From assembly GCA_946902875.1 (NCBI GenBank), contig OX336343.1, positions 7,367,754-7,431,753 on the forward strand: a DNA stretch of 64,000 nucleotides, written 5' to 3'. This stretch comes from Nematopogon swammerdamellus (lineage: Eukaryota > Arthropoda > Insecta > Lepidoptera > Adelidae). The translations under genes were made by a program, and so were the position numbers. A model generated the notes under the pieces. That model saw only the letters and a list, made by a program, of their open reading frames with translations, made no database searches and was not told the DNA's origin. How positions within the stretch are numbered: position 1 is the stretch's first letter; the number at the start of each line of letters is the position of its first letter. Below, in pieces: positions 53,274-63,509 of the stretch.

Positions 53274-54292
53274 TCAGTCGTAATGCAGGCCATTGGCGGA
53301 AACAACAGTGGGTCCGCTCTGGAAGCGGTCATCGAGCTCCGCGGAGAGTGTGGTCTTGGCGGATTCCCGCAGCGCCTTCTCCTTGGCGATCCACTCGACC
53401 TTGCAGAAGGAGGCGGTGCCGAGGGTCGCCAGACAGATGAGAATGCCGAGCTGCACGCTCAGCACCGCCTTCGACGAGTACACGAAGCACGCCGCCGCCG
53501 CAATCGACTGCAACACATGTCTTTATTATTTTTTCCCCCATTTTTTTTTTTTTTACGAAAACTGACATGCTCGGCTGCAACGCCTTCCCTTCAGTCATGC
53601 CTCCTGCACTGAACTGGACGGAACACGTGAACTATTTACAAAGCCGCTTCGACTGACCTTCATTCAGTACGGCGGGGCTATCTTACTATCGGGATTACTA
53701 GATTAATATCTGGACGAGTTAAGCTCTATTAAAGTCCACATACAGTTTTACTTGGAATCCGAACGACGGTGAGCCTCAACGTTCGAACAGCTACCCATGC
53801 AAGTTCTGACCGCGCCTGGATGTGCTTAAGATCACGAATGGCGGTGGATCGATCTCACCACCAAGCTACCGAGGCTGACCTATTAGCTGAACTATTCAAA
53901 TCTATAAAAGTAAACCACAAGTATTGCCACAAATAACATGAAAGCAACCTCGTGTTGTATACTCTACAATAGTGTAAAATGACTCGCCTGCATAAACTTG
54001 AAGAGCGCGAACGCGGACGTGCTATTGTCAGCATAGAATCCGCCAAGCATGGAGTAGATCTGCGTATTGAAGCAGGCGTCGCCGAAGCCCAGCATGAAGC
54101 TGCACAGCATGGCGAGGTGTGCGGAGGGTGTGATGTAGGACTGCTGGTCCGTTTCGCCGAAGGGCGCATCGTTGGGAAGGTTCACGAAGATGAGGAAGAA
54201 GCTAGTCATGTGGATGAGGTAGCCCATTATCACGATCGGGTCGCGGCCCCAGCGCGTCGTCTTGCTGCCCAGTATCCCGAACAGCGCTCCGC
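53274..54292 (-). CDS. Mfsd11: MFSD11/UNC93-like transporter, last two coding exons
   Basis: Exons (minus) 54292-53988 and 53507-53274 encode the C-terminal ~178 residues of a major-facilitator protein of the UNC93-like MFSD11 family, a multi-pass membrane protein of unclear substrate. Visible: GGALFGILGSKTTRWGRDP (loop with the family RxGRxP pattern), IVIMGYLIHMTSFFLIFVNL (helix), NDAPFGETDQQSYITPS, HLAMLCSFMLGFGDACFNTQ, FALFKFMQ, then in the last exon SIAAAACFVYSSKAVLSVQL, GILICLATLGTASF and a VEW motif at the tail end. The splice junction FMQ/SIA is in phase 0. The first exon shown begins two bases into a Gly codon after TTACAG. The intron donor is GC (CAG/GCGAGT), an uncommon class. The rest of the gene (about 270 residues) was not found to the right within the window. 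Confidence 0.9.
53508..53987 (-). other. MFSD11 terminal intron, GC-AG type, with SINE inside
   Basis: 480 bases. Donor GCGAGT after CAG, acceptor GTGTTGCAG. Using the first downstream GT (GTCATT) instead would break the frame. Most of the intron is a 5S-type SINE. Confidence 0.75.
53541..53880 (-). mobile_element. 5S-type SINE, full length but old
   Basis: T-run at 53541-53554, body words in order, and the head at the right end (GGTCAGCCTCGGTAGCTTGG on minus). The 5S-like part TTAAGCACATCCAGGCGCGG and TCAGAACTTGCATGGGTAGC is recognisable at about 53775-53830. More diverged than the other copies. Confidence 0.85.
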
Positions 54293-54782
54293 CTGTAATC
54301 AATGAAATATTGTTAATTTTGTGTGTTCTTTATGGCGAAATAAATATCCGAATTTGAATGTGAGTATACGTGTGCCAAAACTCAACGTCAAGCGGGAACC
54401 AGGGAGTAGGCCAGTTGATGACTACCCAGGGAAAAATAAGAGAAAAAAATCTGAGTCATTTATTTTTTTAGAAAAAAATTGAATTGAATATTTTTTGTGG
54501 TAAAATTACAGGCATTCTGGTTTTATTTGGGATAGTTATCAATATCAGAGTTATTTAGGCTTCCAATATAAAAATTTTAACAATTACATTTGCAAATTTG
54601 TATTCGTAGTAGGTACCTAAAATGTTAATATTCAACATTTAAAAAAAAATGCTCATATCATAAACAGTTCCGGATCTTCCTTTAGGCGGAGTAGGGGGCA
54701 GCCTAGGGGCCCCGTGGCGTCTAGGGGCCCCGCGACAATTATAAAAATAGTGAAAATTTAAAATTTTATTGAAAACAGGCGC
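54293..54782. other. Probable MFSD11 intron DNA; no exon seen
   Basis: AT-rich. The segment 54680-54735 (taggggccccgtggcgtcta, then ggggccccgcg) may be the edge of the hAT-type fragment that follows. Confidence 0.45.
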
Positions 54783-54995
54783 GTTGTCGTAAGAAAAAGG
54801 CATTATGATGATGGTAATGCGCAAGACGTCGTACTTCAAGGAAGAGACAAGTTCAGGATAGAAACTTATCTACCAATTTTGGACAAATTAGAGCTTTCTC
54901 GACGTATCGAAGCATATAACAAAGTTCATTCCTTATTTGGATTTCTCGTCGAGTTTCCGTCAAAGGAAGACTCCGAAATGAAAGAAGTAGCTTAA
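54783..54995 (+). pseudogene. ZMYM1-like hAT transposase fragment
   Basis: An ATG-less open frame reads RKRHYDDGNAQDVVLQGRD, FRIETYLPILDKLELSRRIE, AYNKVHSLFGFL and stops. In ZMYM1-type hAT transposases a YRINTYxxILD segment followed by RF and FxFL marks the middle of the catalytic domain. Only this middle piece remains. It may derive from the same broad family as the remnant at 7396-7904, but the two do not overlap. Confidence 0.55.
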
Positions 54996-55034
54996 GGTGA
55001 TTTCAATGCAAGAAGCTCCGCCTGCTTTACCTCC

Positions 55035-55180
55035 CTTCTTCTCCACTACCCTTCTCGAACCGCGCGGCTCCCCGCGCCTCGCCCGGCGCGCGGCGCGACG
55101 CTGACGCCGCGCCGCGAGCCGACGACACACACGGGCCGGGCGCCGGCATCGCGCCGCGCCGCCGCCGCCGTCCGCCGTAG
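55035..55180. promoter_or_regulatory. CpG-rich island
   Basis: Very GC-rich (GCGCGCGGCGCG, (GCC)n) between AT-rich flanks. No exon follows on either strand that I can support, so the role is open. Confidence 0.25.
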
Positions 55181-55502
55181 TCGAGTTGAGTCACAGCACA
55201 GAGCAGTCAATAAAAGTAGAGAACGTAATGCGTAAGTCTGTAGGGACCACCAGTTATTTTTTAACAACCCAAAGAGGATGACTGTCTACGTAATATAGCC
55301 ATGGATATGTTATGTTCTTCTCTTTTACTCTAGTACTTTTAGTTTACCTTTTATCCATTTCTCGGCTACGAAATTGTCTTTGCACAGCGTTTTGGTCAGA
55401 AAAAAAATCCTGGACAGAGAAGTGGCTGAGAATCAATTAATAACCTGCCTATTTTCGGCCACTTTTCTATATTAGAAAAGTAGAAAATCGTTCTATTTTC
55501 GG

Positions 55503-55697
55503 CCAAGACCGTAGTAGGTACATAGGCCGACAACAAATATATTATTTACCCATCCTTCGGCCACGTGGCCAACAAACAGCAATGAAGTGTCTAGTTTTCG
55601 ACCAAGACCGTAGGTACATAGGCCGACAACAAGCATATTATTTACCCATCCTTCGGCCACGTGGCCAACAAAACGGCAATGAAGTTTCTAGTTTTCA
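55503..55697 (+). repeat. Two-copy tandem duplication, 99-base period
   Basis: ccaagaccgtag, acataggccgacaacaa and atccttcggccacgtggcc occur at 55503 and again at 55602 with few differences. Confidence 0.95.
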
Positions 55698-55784
55698 ACC
55701 ACAACTTAATAATGTTGGATTGTTTGTCTGTCTGAAAACCTTGTACCTAGATGGTGTTTATATGTAGAAAGGTACATATATGTA

Positions 55785-55880
55785 TTTTTAGGGTTCCGTC
55801 GCAAAAATTGCAAAAAGGGACCCTAATGAAATCGCTCGGTGTCTCTGTGTCTGTCTGTCTGGATGTCACAGACACGTATT
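55785..55880 (+). repeat. Dispersed GGGTTCCGTC-type fragment
   Basis: tttttagggttccgtcgc, aaaagggaccctaatgaaat and gtctgtctgtctggatgtc match the family seen at 26015 and 29449. Confidence 0.6.
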
Positions 55881-55972
55881 TTTCTATCAAAAACGTATTT
55901 AAAAATTATTCTGAAAAGAAAATTTTTGTATAGTAAAAATTATTTAGATGTGCCGAAAATTATAAGCATTGT

Positions 55973-56262
55973 CAGGCCTCACGCACTCTATGTACTTGCG
56001 CGCGCTAACTACCTACCGCCCGGTGGGCCGCCGGCGGTCTAATTCAGTAAAAATTCGTCAGCCGCGCGAAACATACCTACACGCTCGCCCACGCTAACGC
56101 GCGCAGCTGCAAAGCAATAATGCACTTTACACTCGATCGTTTAGGTACATTTTCGCACGCAGCGATTGCGGACGTGAAGCAGTAGCCTGTTAAAACCGAA
56201 GGTATGGAACTTTTTCTATGGAGTGATTAATCTGTTACGAAATAACTATTAATTAATCTGTG
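55973..56262. mobile_element. Non-coding 290-bp element with 7-bp target duplication
   Basis: Starts CAGGCCTCACGCACTC and ends TTAATCTGTG, flanked on both sides by GCATTGT (55966-55972 and 56263-56269). It is the inverted counterpart of 11171-11413, and has about 47 extra bases near 56005-56050 with the palindrome CCGCCGGCGG. Confidence 0.85.
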
Positions 56263-56269
56263 GCATTGT

Positions 56270-57090
56270 GATGGGTGTATAGTGTCCCAAAACTAAAATT
56301 GTTTTTTTTTTTTTATATTTTTAAAATAAATCGATTGGGGTATCATTGGATATGAGGGCATTAATACCTATCCAACGATATCCCACTAAATTTATTTGAT
56401 AAATATAATATAAGAAAAATATAAACCCTTGGCACCTGAGTAGTGGGTACTAACTTGATGAAGTTAAGATAATAAGCTATATAAAATAACAAGAGACTGC
56501 AATTGTCATTATACTGTGTAAAACTTTTTTATTAGATATAAAGTTTATTCCAATGAATACTTGTGCGATTATTATTATTATTTGTGGCGGCCGAGAAATT
56601 GTAATTTTATGGCCGAAATTTTGTCAGTAGGGGCTGAGAAATGGTTATAATGCATATTTTACACATACAGTTTTTTTTATAAATTATTGGGTTTTAATAC
56701 ACAAAAATAGCTATAAAGGAAATTTTATGTATGATTTTTTTTCAATCAATAAAAAAGCTACGTAAAAATCACATTTTTTATTACTTAGAAATACGTTGCT
56801 AAAAAGTTGAACGGCGTAAATTGGCCGACAAACGGCTAAAACACCCTACGCGCAATCGAGCGGCACAAATCATTGATTGCAATTTTTGTAGAGTATTTTA
56901 AGATTGATCGCCTGCCTGGGTTGTACATGAGTGCTACTACAAAATGCCTGGGTAGGCATGCAACACATCACTAACACTACTCTCTCGTGAGAGTTGCGTA
57001 ATACTGAATCAATTACTTATGTATAAATCAACAATTATTAAATAGGTACCTAATTACCACTCATGCTGAATAAAATAAAATATAAATTAA
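56270..57090. other. Intergenic DNA, no gene seen
   Basis: AT-rich, including an inverted phrase around 56325-56400 (aatcgattggggtatcattg against a related stretch near ccaacgatatcccac). No coding domain. Confidence 0.5.
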
Positions 57091-58349
57091 AATCAAAATC
57101 AAAATAAATTTTCGTATGCATACAATTGATTAAGTGGGCCAGTACATATAAATTAACAATAATAATTATTATTTTAAAAAATCTTCCACTTTATAAAAAC
57201 ATTCTTTCATCAGCCAGTCATATAATTTCTTTTTAAATAGTTTTAGATTCAGTTGGCTGATTTCCTCCGGAATCTTATTATATATTTTTGTCGCCATGTA
57301 ATAGATGCTCTTTATATATAAATTTGTTTGAGGAAGCGTACTGAGCAGATTTCCCCTTCTTCTTGTATTGTAGTTGTGTATAGTACTAGCTGTTGTAAAA
57401 TATTTAGGGTTTTTCTTAACAAATACACAAGTTTCATATATGTACAGGCAAGGCACTGTTAAAAGTTTAAATTCCTTAAAAAGTGGTTTACAACTATCAG
57501 ATTGCTTCACATTACAAATTGCTCTTATACACTTCTTTTGTAATATAAATATTTTGTGTGAATTTGTGGAGTTACCCCAAAATATTAATCCATACCGTAA
57601 ATTGGAAGATATGTAGCCATGATAAGCCGCGACAGCTGTATTCACACATGAGGATTGTCTTAGTCGTTTTAGAGCAAACACAAATGTACTGATTTTTCCT
57701 TCAAGCAATTCTATGTGATTTTTCCAGTTACAATTACAATCAACGGTAACCCCAAGGAACTTTATATATTTTACTTCCTCTAATTTTTCCCCCTTATATT
57801 CTATTTCTAAAGGTAAACCTTTACCATGGATATTATAAAATTGCATAAATTTAGTTTTATCGATGTTTATTATTAAATTGTTATTTTCTAACCATGAAAT
57901 TATTTTTTCTATTGCCCTATTAATATCAAATTCAAATCCTTTTACGTTTTTTTTTTATCCTTTTATTATCAAAGTACTATCATCTGCGAATAAAACCATT
58001 TGGTGTTCCACTGTCAGTGGTAAATCATTAATATAGAGTAAAAACAACAGTGGCCCCAATATACTTCCTTGTGGCACACCATACTTGACAAACTTATATG
58101 GGGATCTGTACTTATTTACTTGTTTTGATTTTGAACATAATTTGGATATTTCTATGCATTGTTTTCTGTTGCATAAGTAAGATCCGAGCCATTGATATAC
58201 ATTACCTCGAAGGCCATACTTTTCTAATTTGGCCATTAATACCTCATGTGATACAAAGTCAAAAGCTTTTGTCATATCCATGAATACTGTTGCTACAGGA
58301 ATTTTTTCATTCATACTATCAGTGATACATTTCATTATTATGATTATAA

Positions 58350-58601
58350 TTTTTTTTTTTATGGAAACTGACACGGTTGGCTACATCACCTACAACGTCC
58401 GTGATGTCAGCCCATAACACCGGGTGAACTAGGTGCCATGTCAGTGCTTCCCCCTTTGATCGTGCCGGCTACACTGAACTGGTCGGAAAACACAAACTAT
58501 TTACATAGCCGTTTAGACCGACGTTTCATTCAGTGCGGTGGTACCAACCCGGGCGGGTTAAACCCTACCACCAAGTAAGATTAGGAGGGAAGGGACCTAC
58601 A
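58350..58601 (-). mobile_element. 5S-type SINE inside the LINE reverse transcriptase
   Basis: T-run, atggaaactgacacggttgg through gggacctacat. It separates VAVYDL from MKCITDSM, which read on in one frame across the insertion. 5'-truncated, lacking the tRNA/5S-like head. Confidence 0.92.
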
Positions 58602-59771
58602 TTAGATCGTATACGGCTACCCCAGTGGACTTGTTTTTCCTGAATCCATTTTGCTCATTGCACAGTATAGCGTTATTTTCAATACATTGGTTAATTCTAT
58701 TAAACATTGCCCTTTCAAATATTTTAGAAAACACTGGGATTAATGCTACCGGTCTATAATTTTTCATGCTATCTGCATCCCCTTTTTTGTACAGAGGTTT
58801 CACTATTGAGCTCTTTAATTTTTCTGGAAAGTCTCCATTTAGAAAAGATAAATTTATGATGTAAGATAGAGGAAAACAGAGCACATGAGCAGCTTTTTTA
58901 ATAATTTGTGTGTTTATGTCATCATACCTACTGCATTTGTGTTTCTTAGATTTATTATCAGTTTCTTAATTTCGTCTGGCGATGTTGGCAATAAAACATT
59001 GAGTTGACTATTCTTGTGATGTTAGCAGTTGTTTCAGCTTTTGAGCATGGTTTGCTTTTTTCAGTTACTTGATTTATAAAAAACTCATTGAAAGCTTTTG
59101 TTAAGTCGGTTGGGTTTGTGTATATTTTATCATTTACTTTTATTGCTTTCATTTCATTGTTGCTATTAATTATTTCAGTGTTATCTTTTATTATATTCCA
59201 AGTTGTTTTCGTTTTATTATTAGAATTAATTAATCGTTTTTTATTTGTGCATCTTTGTGATGTTTTTATACATTTCTTAAATATTTTAGTATAGTTTTTG
59301 TATTTGGTTTTAACTGACTTGCGTTGTTTTAAATATAGAATTATAGTTAGCCAGTTAGGATTTCCTCTTCTACTAATCTTTTTTTTTTTTTTGCTACCGA
59401 ACTGGGTGGCTCTGTCCGAGGTCACAACCTCAACCTTTAATGTATAATACGGGAAGCACAGAGTTTCACTAATTTTACAAAATTGTTATAGGCTGTATCA
59501 GTATTAGTTTCGCTATATATCTCATTAAAAGATAGTGAATTCATACACATAAAGGATTTTTCTATATTTTCCTCAGACAAATCTCTCCTTCTTATATACC
59601 AAAAAATTATGTTTTCTAGTGTTCGAACTGGAAATTTGAATATTTGTGCTGTGTGATCTGAAATACCCAATTCATGTATACTGGCTGAACCTCCTCTTAT
59701 ATTGTATTGTATTGTATTGTTTATTGATCATTCATATGGCAGTTAGACTGCTCTCGAACTTGTCACAATTT

Positions 59772-59830
59772 GTTCTATCCGGTTCGATTACACCCACGAA
59801 GAAGAACCGGCAAGAAACTTCGCAGGGTAT
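59772..59830 (+). repeat. Short dispersed repeat shared with 15905-15950
   Basis: ggttcgattacacccacgaa and gaagaaccggcaagaaactt then gcagggta and a T-run. It matches a segment inside the 14.65-20.45 kb structure with a few changes. It lies where the LINE endonuclease frame is broken, so it may be the tail of a small insertion. Confidence 0.6.
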
Positions 59831-60475
59831 TTTTTTTTTTTTTAATTGGTAGCTATATTATCAATACATGTTTGAGTGTTGCTGTTATTCTGGTAGGAAG
59901 TTTTAATTTAAGTTTTAGATTATGTTGTATTAAGATGTTCATAAAATGTGTACTTACTGAATAATTAGGTTTTAATATATCGATATTGAAGTCTCCACAA
60001 AGTATTATTTTCTTCTTAATTTTGCTCGATTTTTTTGTTATCAGAGAGTCTAATTTAGAGATGAAAATATCCACATTGGATGAAGGTATCCTATACACAC
60101 AAATAATGACTACTTTGTAGTCTTGTATTTCTACCGCACAACATTGAAAAACATATTTCAACGCTTCCTCCTTAACCTATCTTAGCTCCCTATACTCTAT
60201 GTTTTGACGAATAAGAATACACGAATCCTCTATTTGACTCTTGCCAAGAGTAATGACTGGCTAGATTATATCCTGTTATAATTAAGTTTTTTTCCTCTCC
60301 TTCTCTCATAAAATGTTCACAAAGACATATGGCCTGAACTTCTTCCTTTCTTTCTGTGAATTCAGATAAAATTATTTCCATGGATTCTATTTTTCTTAAT
60401 ATACCTGCTATGTTTTGGTGAAAAACCACAAAAAAATTTGTTTCATTCAAAGTATTACGGTTTTCCCCATTTTTT

Positions 60476-60710
60476 TTTATTTTGTGGCCTAGATTGATTT
60501 ATGCACGCTATCGTCCAATATATACTAATTAATACACAGTAGGAAGGTGTGGAACTAAGCTTGCGATGGCTTCACCGAACATATCCGGGCCCATCGGCAG
60601 TAGAAGAGGGTGTTAATCAAGGTCGGGACTAGCGAGTGGCCACTCTAAATTTCCCGCGCATGCTTCACGTTTTGGCTCGCATCAAGCCCTCGTCAGCTAG
60701 TCTGCGTTGA
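60476..60710. other. Probable 3' UTR of the RLE-type element
   Basis: Non-coding DNA directly downstream (minus strand) of the RLE-type reading frame. No feature recognised. Confidence 0.4.
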
Positions 60711-62590
60711 CTAGAACGCGGTGAAACCACTAGTGCCGCTCTCGACCTCCCTCTCTCTACCTATCCATATTCTGTAGGACGCTTCCAGTGACGTTTTCGA
60801 AGCTCTCTTCATATATGAGCTTAGCGTCGATCTTGGCAGTCCTAGATTATTGAAGATACTGTAGAGCGACTTCGCTGGTAGTCCTCTTGCTCCGACTTCC
60901 ACAGCGAAGAGATCAGTCTTGAGTCCGTTTCTCACAATCCAGTCTACTAAGTTGCAGTACTTGTTAAGTTTGATGTTGTGGTCCTTCGGTATGTTATTTT
61001 CCCATGGAACTGTAAGTTCAACAAGTACTACATGCTTTGTCGCTTTTGAGAATATGAATATATCCGGTATATCCGATATGTGGTACATATTTCCGAAGGC
61101 ATTTGGTAATGCTTCTCATGTGTGTCCATCAACAATTCCCAATCCTTTGCTGCTCCCAAAATTGAAGAAGGTTTGGTCCTATCTTTGGGCAGCTTATTGG
61201 CTCCAGGTTTCACAAAGTTGACCTTCTGGAAGCCGCTACTGGTTTGCCCTTTCCTGGTCCGTGCAATTGACAGGTTGATGGCCTCTCTGATGATTTGGAG
61301 GACTTTATCATGACGGTAGGAATCACTGGCGGCTGGTCCTAAAGTACGCTCGTGCGCCGCACTACCATACCACGAGAAGTCTTCACTTCACTCAAAATAA
61401 ATAATACCTTACAACATACTACATTAAAACCATAAAGATCGTACTCCAAATAAATACGAATGTGAATTCGACCTTATTTTACAGATCACAAGGAACGTTT
61501 TTGCGAGTAAACGCGCGCGCCGTGCGGAATATACATACATCGCACGCGAGTCTCCTATACTGAATGTATGGGGATCGGCAAAATACCGCTGGCGCGTGAG
61601 ACAGAAGATACTTCATAGAAACAGTATGGGCCGAAAGGATTTCTGCGTGCGGCGCACGAGCGCCAAACAAGGACGCTATATCGTGAATAGCCGCGCGTGC
61701 GACACGTCGCGTCGCGAGCGATTCGTTTTGCACGAGTCCGTCTTACAAACTCTTTGCCGTCTACCTCAAAGCGAACCGTCTACCTCGAAGCGAGTCAGCG
61801 CGCTGTCATGTGATGATGTCACATACCCGTTAACGCGCGAATATTTAAAATGGGATATGGTTAGGTTTTGTGCTTTCTGTCACGTGATACTGTGAATTAA
61901 GTGGTGCCGATATTTGCCTAAGCCTTGGTTAAAGGTAAGGTTTTACAATCAGGTTATCCCGGGTTAATTCCTACGTTTGAAATGCTTTTATTTTTATATA
62001 TTTTTTTGAAGTATTTTTGGGACATTACTACTGTTTTCTTTTTGAAAGCTGCAGTAGTGTTGTGGTCTATGGGTGTATTCATAAAGGTACTAAAAATAAG
62101 TTAAAAAACTTGTTTGGATTTTTTTTCTTGTTTTTTGCAACTCATTGAGTGTCTTGAGAATATTCATACTAGGTAGGTACGTACATAATAAAACGCAGGC
62201 GTTTAAAAAATTCGTAAGTCCCGATCTTAAAATAACATGACGAGAATGTGTTGGGAAATTTTGTAGGTATTTAAGTAGGTAGGTACTTAGCGCACTACCG
62301 GTCACTGAAGTCACCAGCCGTCACTGGTAGGAATACTGGCCTCGCTCAAGTAGTATTTTGCATCCGCATAACAAATGTTTGGCCGTGCCTACGAATTTCT
62401 TACATGACGGGCATAGTCTATTTGTAGATTTCCCCCATCTAACTAGGTTACTCGGGTCGGGGAGAGTAAGCTGGAATGCATTTAAGTAGAACTTAAGCAA
62501 CTCAGGGGACCAGTTGTATATTATGGATTTCCACTTCAATGCAAGAGGGATGCAGAAGTCGCACACTGTTAGCCAAACAACTAAAAAAGA
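60711..62590 (-). pseudogene. C-terminal end of an RLE-type (R2-like) retroelement, interrupted
   Basis: Reading right to left: PELLKFYLNAFQLTLPDPSN, then a CCHC knuckle CPSCKKFVGTAKHLLCGC (C-x2-C-x8-H-x4-C), LLERGQYSY, an interruption by a 1,003-bp element, then RHDKVLQIIREAINL and onward. A frameshift near 61060-61090 precedes DIPDIFIFSKATKHVVLVEL, a PD-x14-E pattern, then TVPWE, KLNKYCNLVDW and FAVEVGARGLPAKSL, ending at 60711. A CCHC knuckle followed by PD-(D/E)XK is the arrangement of the restriction-like endonuclease in R2/NeSL-type LINEs. The polymerase part is missing; the left side abuts the inverted-repeat element at 62611. Dead by insertion and frameshift. Confidence 0.65.
61324..62326. 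mobile_element. hAT-like non-autonomous element, 1,003 bp, exact 8-bp duplication
   Basis: Left end CACTGGCGGCTGGT and right end ACCAGCCGTCACTG are inverted with two mismatches. GTAGGAAT flanks it at 61316-61323 and 62327-62334. Removing element plus one duplication (1,011 bases, a multiple of three) restores the reading frame of the surrounding RLE-type gene. The interior has frames up to 99 aa but no transposase. Confidence 0.93.
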
Positions 62591-62610
62591 ATAGGTAAAA
62601 AAACTTTTAA

Positions 62611-63434
62611 GTTAAACGGTTTTATTAAAAAACATCAGCTGTACAAAACACTAGAAAAAAAATCAGCTGTGCAAAAAACTAGAAAATAATAAGGACACAA
62701 ACCTGGGCCTTCTTAAGATTTTACGTCTGGGTAAGAAATCGTGCAATACTAGCTGTCTTCTCATGTCGGATGTCAAAGGGCACTTTGTGTCGCTGCGTCA
62801 GCGGAATAAGTAATAAATTGAGACTTTTAACAGACTAATATAAAAACGTGGGACGCATGTTATTACGCATATTATACGCCCCACGCTTTTATATTGACAG
62901 ACTTTGTCTGATTGATTTTGATTTTAACAGACGTTAAAAGTCTCAATTTATTACTATTCCGCTGACGCAACGACACAAAGTGCCCTTTGGCATCCGACAT
63001 GAGAAGACAGCACGCTAGTATTGCACGATTTCTTACCCAGACGTAAAATCTTAAGAAGGCCCAGGTTTGTGTCCTTATTATTTTCTAGTGTTTTGTACAG
63101 CAAAACTCGAGGGGGTTACTAGTAACGGTTGAAGAGTTCCACTGTACACCTCCTGACTCCATCATCAGACCCTCGTCACCAAGTGTATTGGTATAAGTAT
63201 GGGGCACTCGTCCAAAACAACCAAATGAGCCCAAACTCGAGGGGGTTACTAGTAACGGTTGAAGAGTTCCACTGTCCACCTACTGACTCCATCATCAGAC
63301 CCTCGTTACCAAGTTGAAATTATCATAATATTGTATTGTCGCGAGGACTCAATGTTGAAAAAGTTGTCGCAAGATTTGAAACAAAGATAGAAACAAACAA
63401 ATATACGGAGTCAAGCTAAATAAAACCGTTTAAC
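62611..63434. mobile_element. Inverted-repeat element containing a 460-base palindrome
   Basis: GTTAAACGGTTTTATT at 62611-62626 and its exact inverse at 63419-63434. Inside, 62638-63103 is a foldback: the left arm (acctgggccttcttaagatt, agggcactttgtgtcg, aagtaataaattgagac) is mirrored on the right at about 95%. The right third has a two-copy duplication. Both ends contain TTAA, but whether that is a target site is unclear. No transposase. Confidence 0.8.
63103..63316 (+). repeat. Tandem duplication, 130-base period
   Basis: aaactcgagggggttactag and gtaacggttgaagagttcca occur at 63103 and 63233, each followed by gactccatcatcagaccctc. Confidence 0.95.
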
Positions 63435-63509
63435 ATAAAAAAAACCTAACAAAAGACTTAAATTCACGTGTTGTAAATATTAATGTTGACATTATGATAT
63501 ATTTGTATC

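Larger units (their letters stand above)
57091..60475 (-). pseudogene. APE-type LINE, nearly full coding length, broken
   Basis: Minus strand, right to left. Endonuclease: NFFVVFHQNIAGILRKIES (60400), IICVYRIPSSNVDIFISKLD, CGDFNIDIL (about 60000) and GISDHTAQIF (59660). Reverse transcriptase: LKSSIVKPLYKKGDADSM, NYRPVALIPVFSKIFERAM, NGFRKNKSTGVAVYDL (58600), then after a SINE ITDSMNEKIPVATVFMD, TKAFDFVSHEVL, YGVPQGSILGPLLFLLYIND, and FADDSTLI (57975). C-terminal domain 57169-57846: IKFLGVTVD, YHGYISSNLRYGLIFWG, ILQKKCIRAICN. Frameshifts lie near 60165, 59670-59430 and 57950. The 3' end is AT-rich with ATTTTG repeats. Jockey/CR1-like. The catalytic boxes are intact but not in one frame. It was probably active in the recent past. 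Confidence 0.88.

Noticed and set aside
53274..53612. Plus-strand frames of 80-109 aa opposite the last MFSD11 exon
   Set aside because: They are shadows of the minus-strand coding exon.
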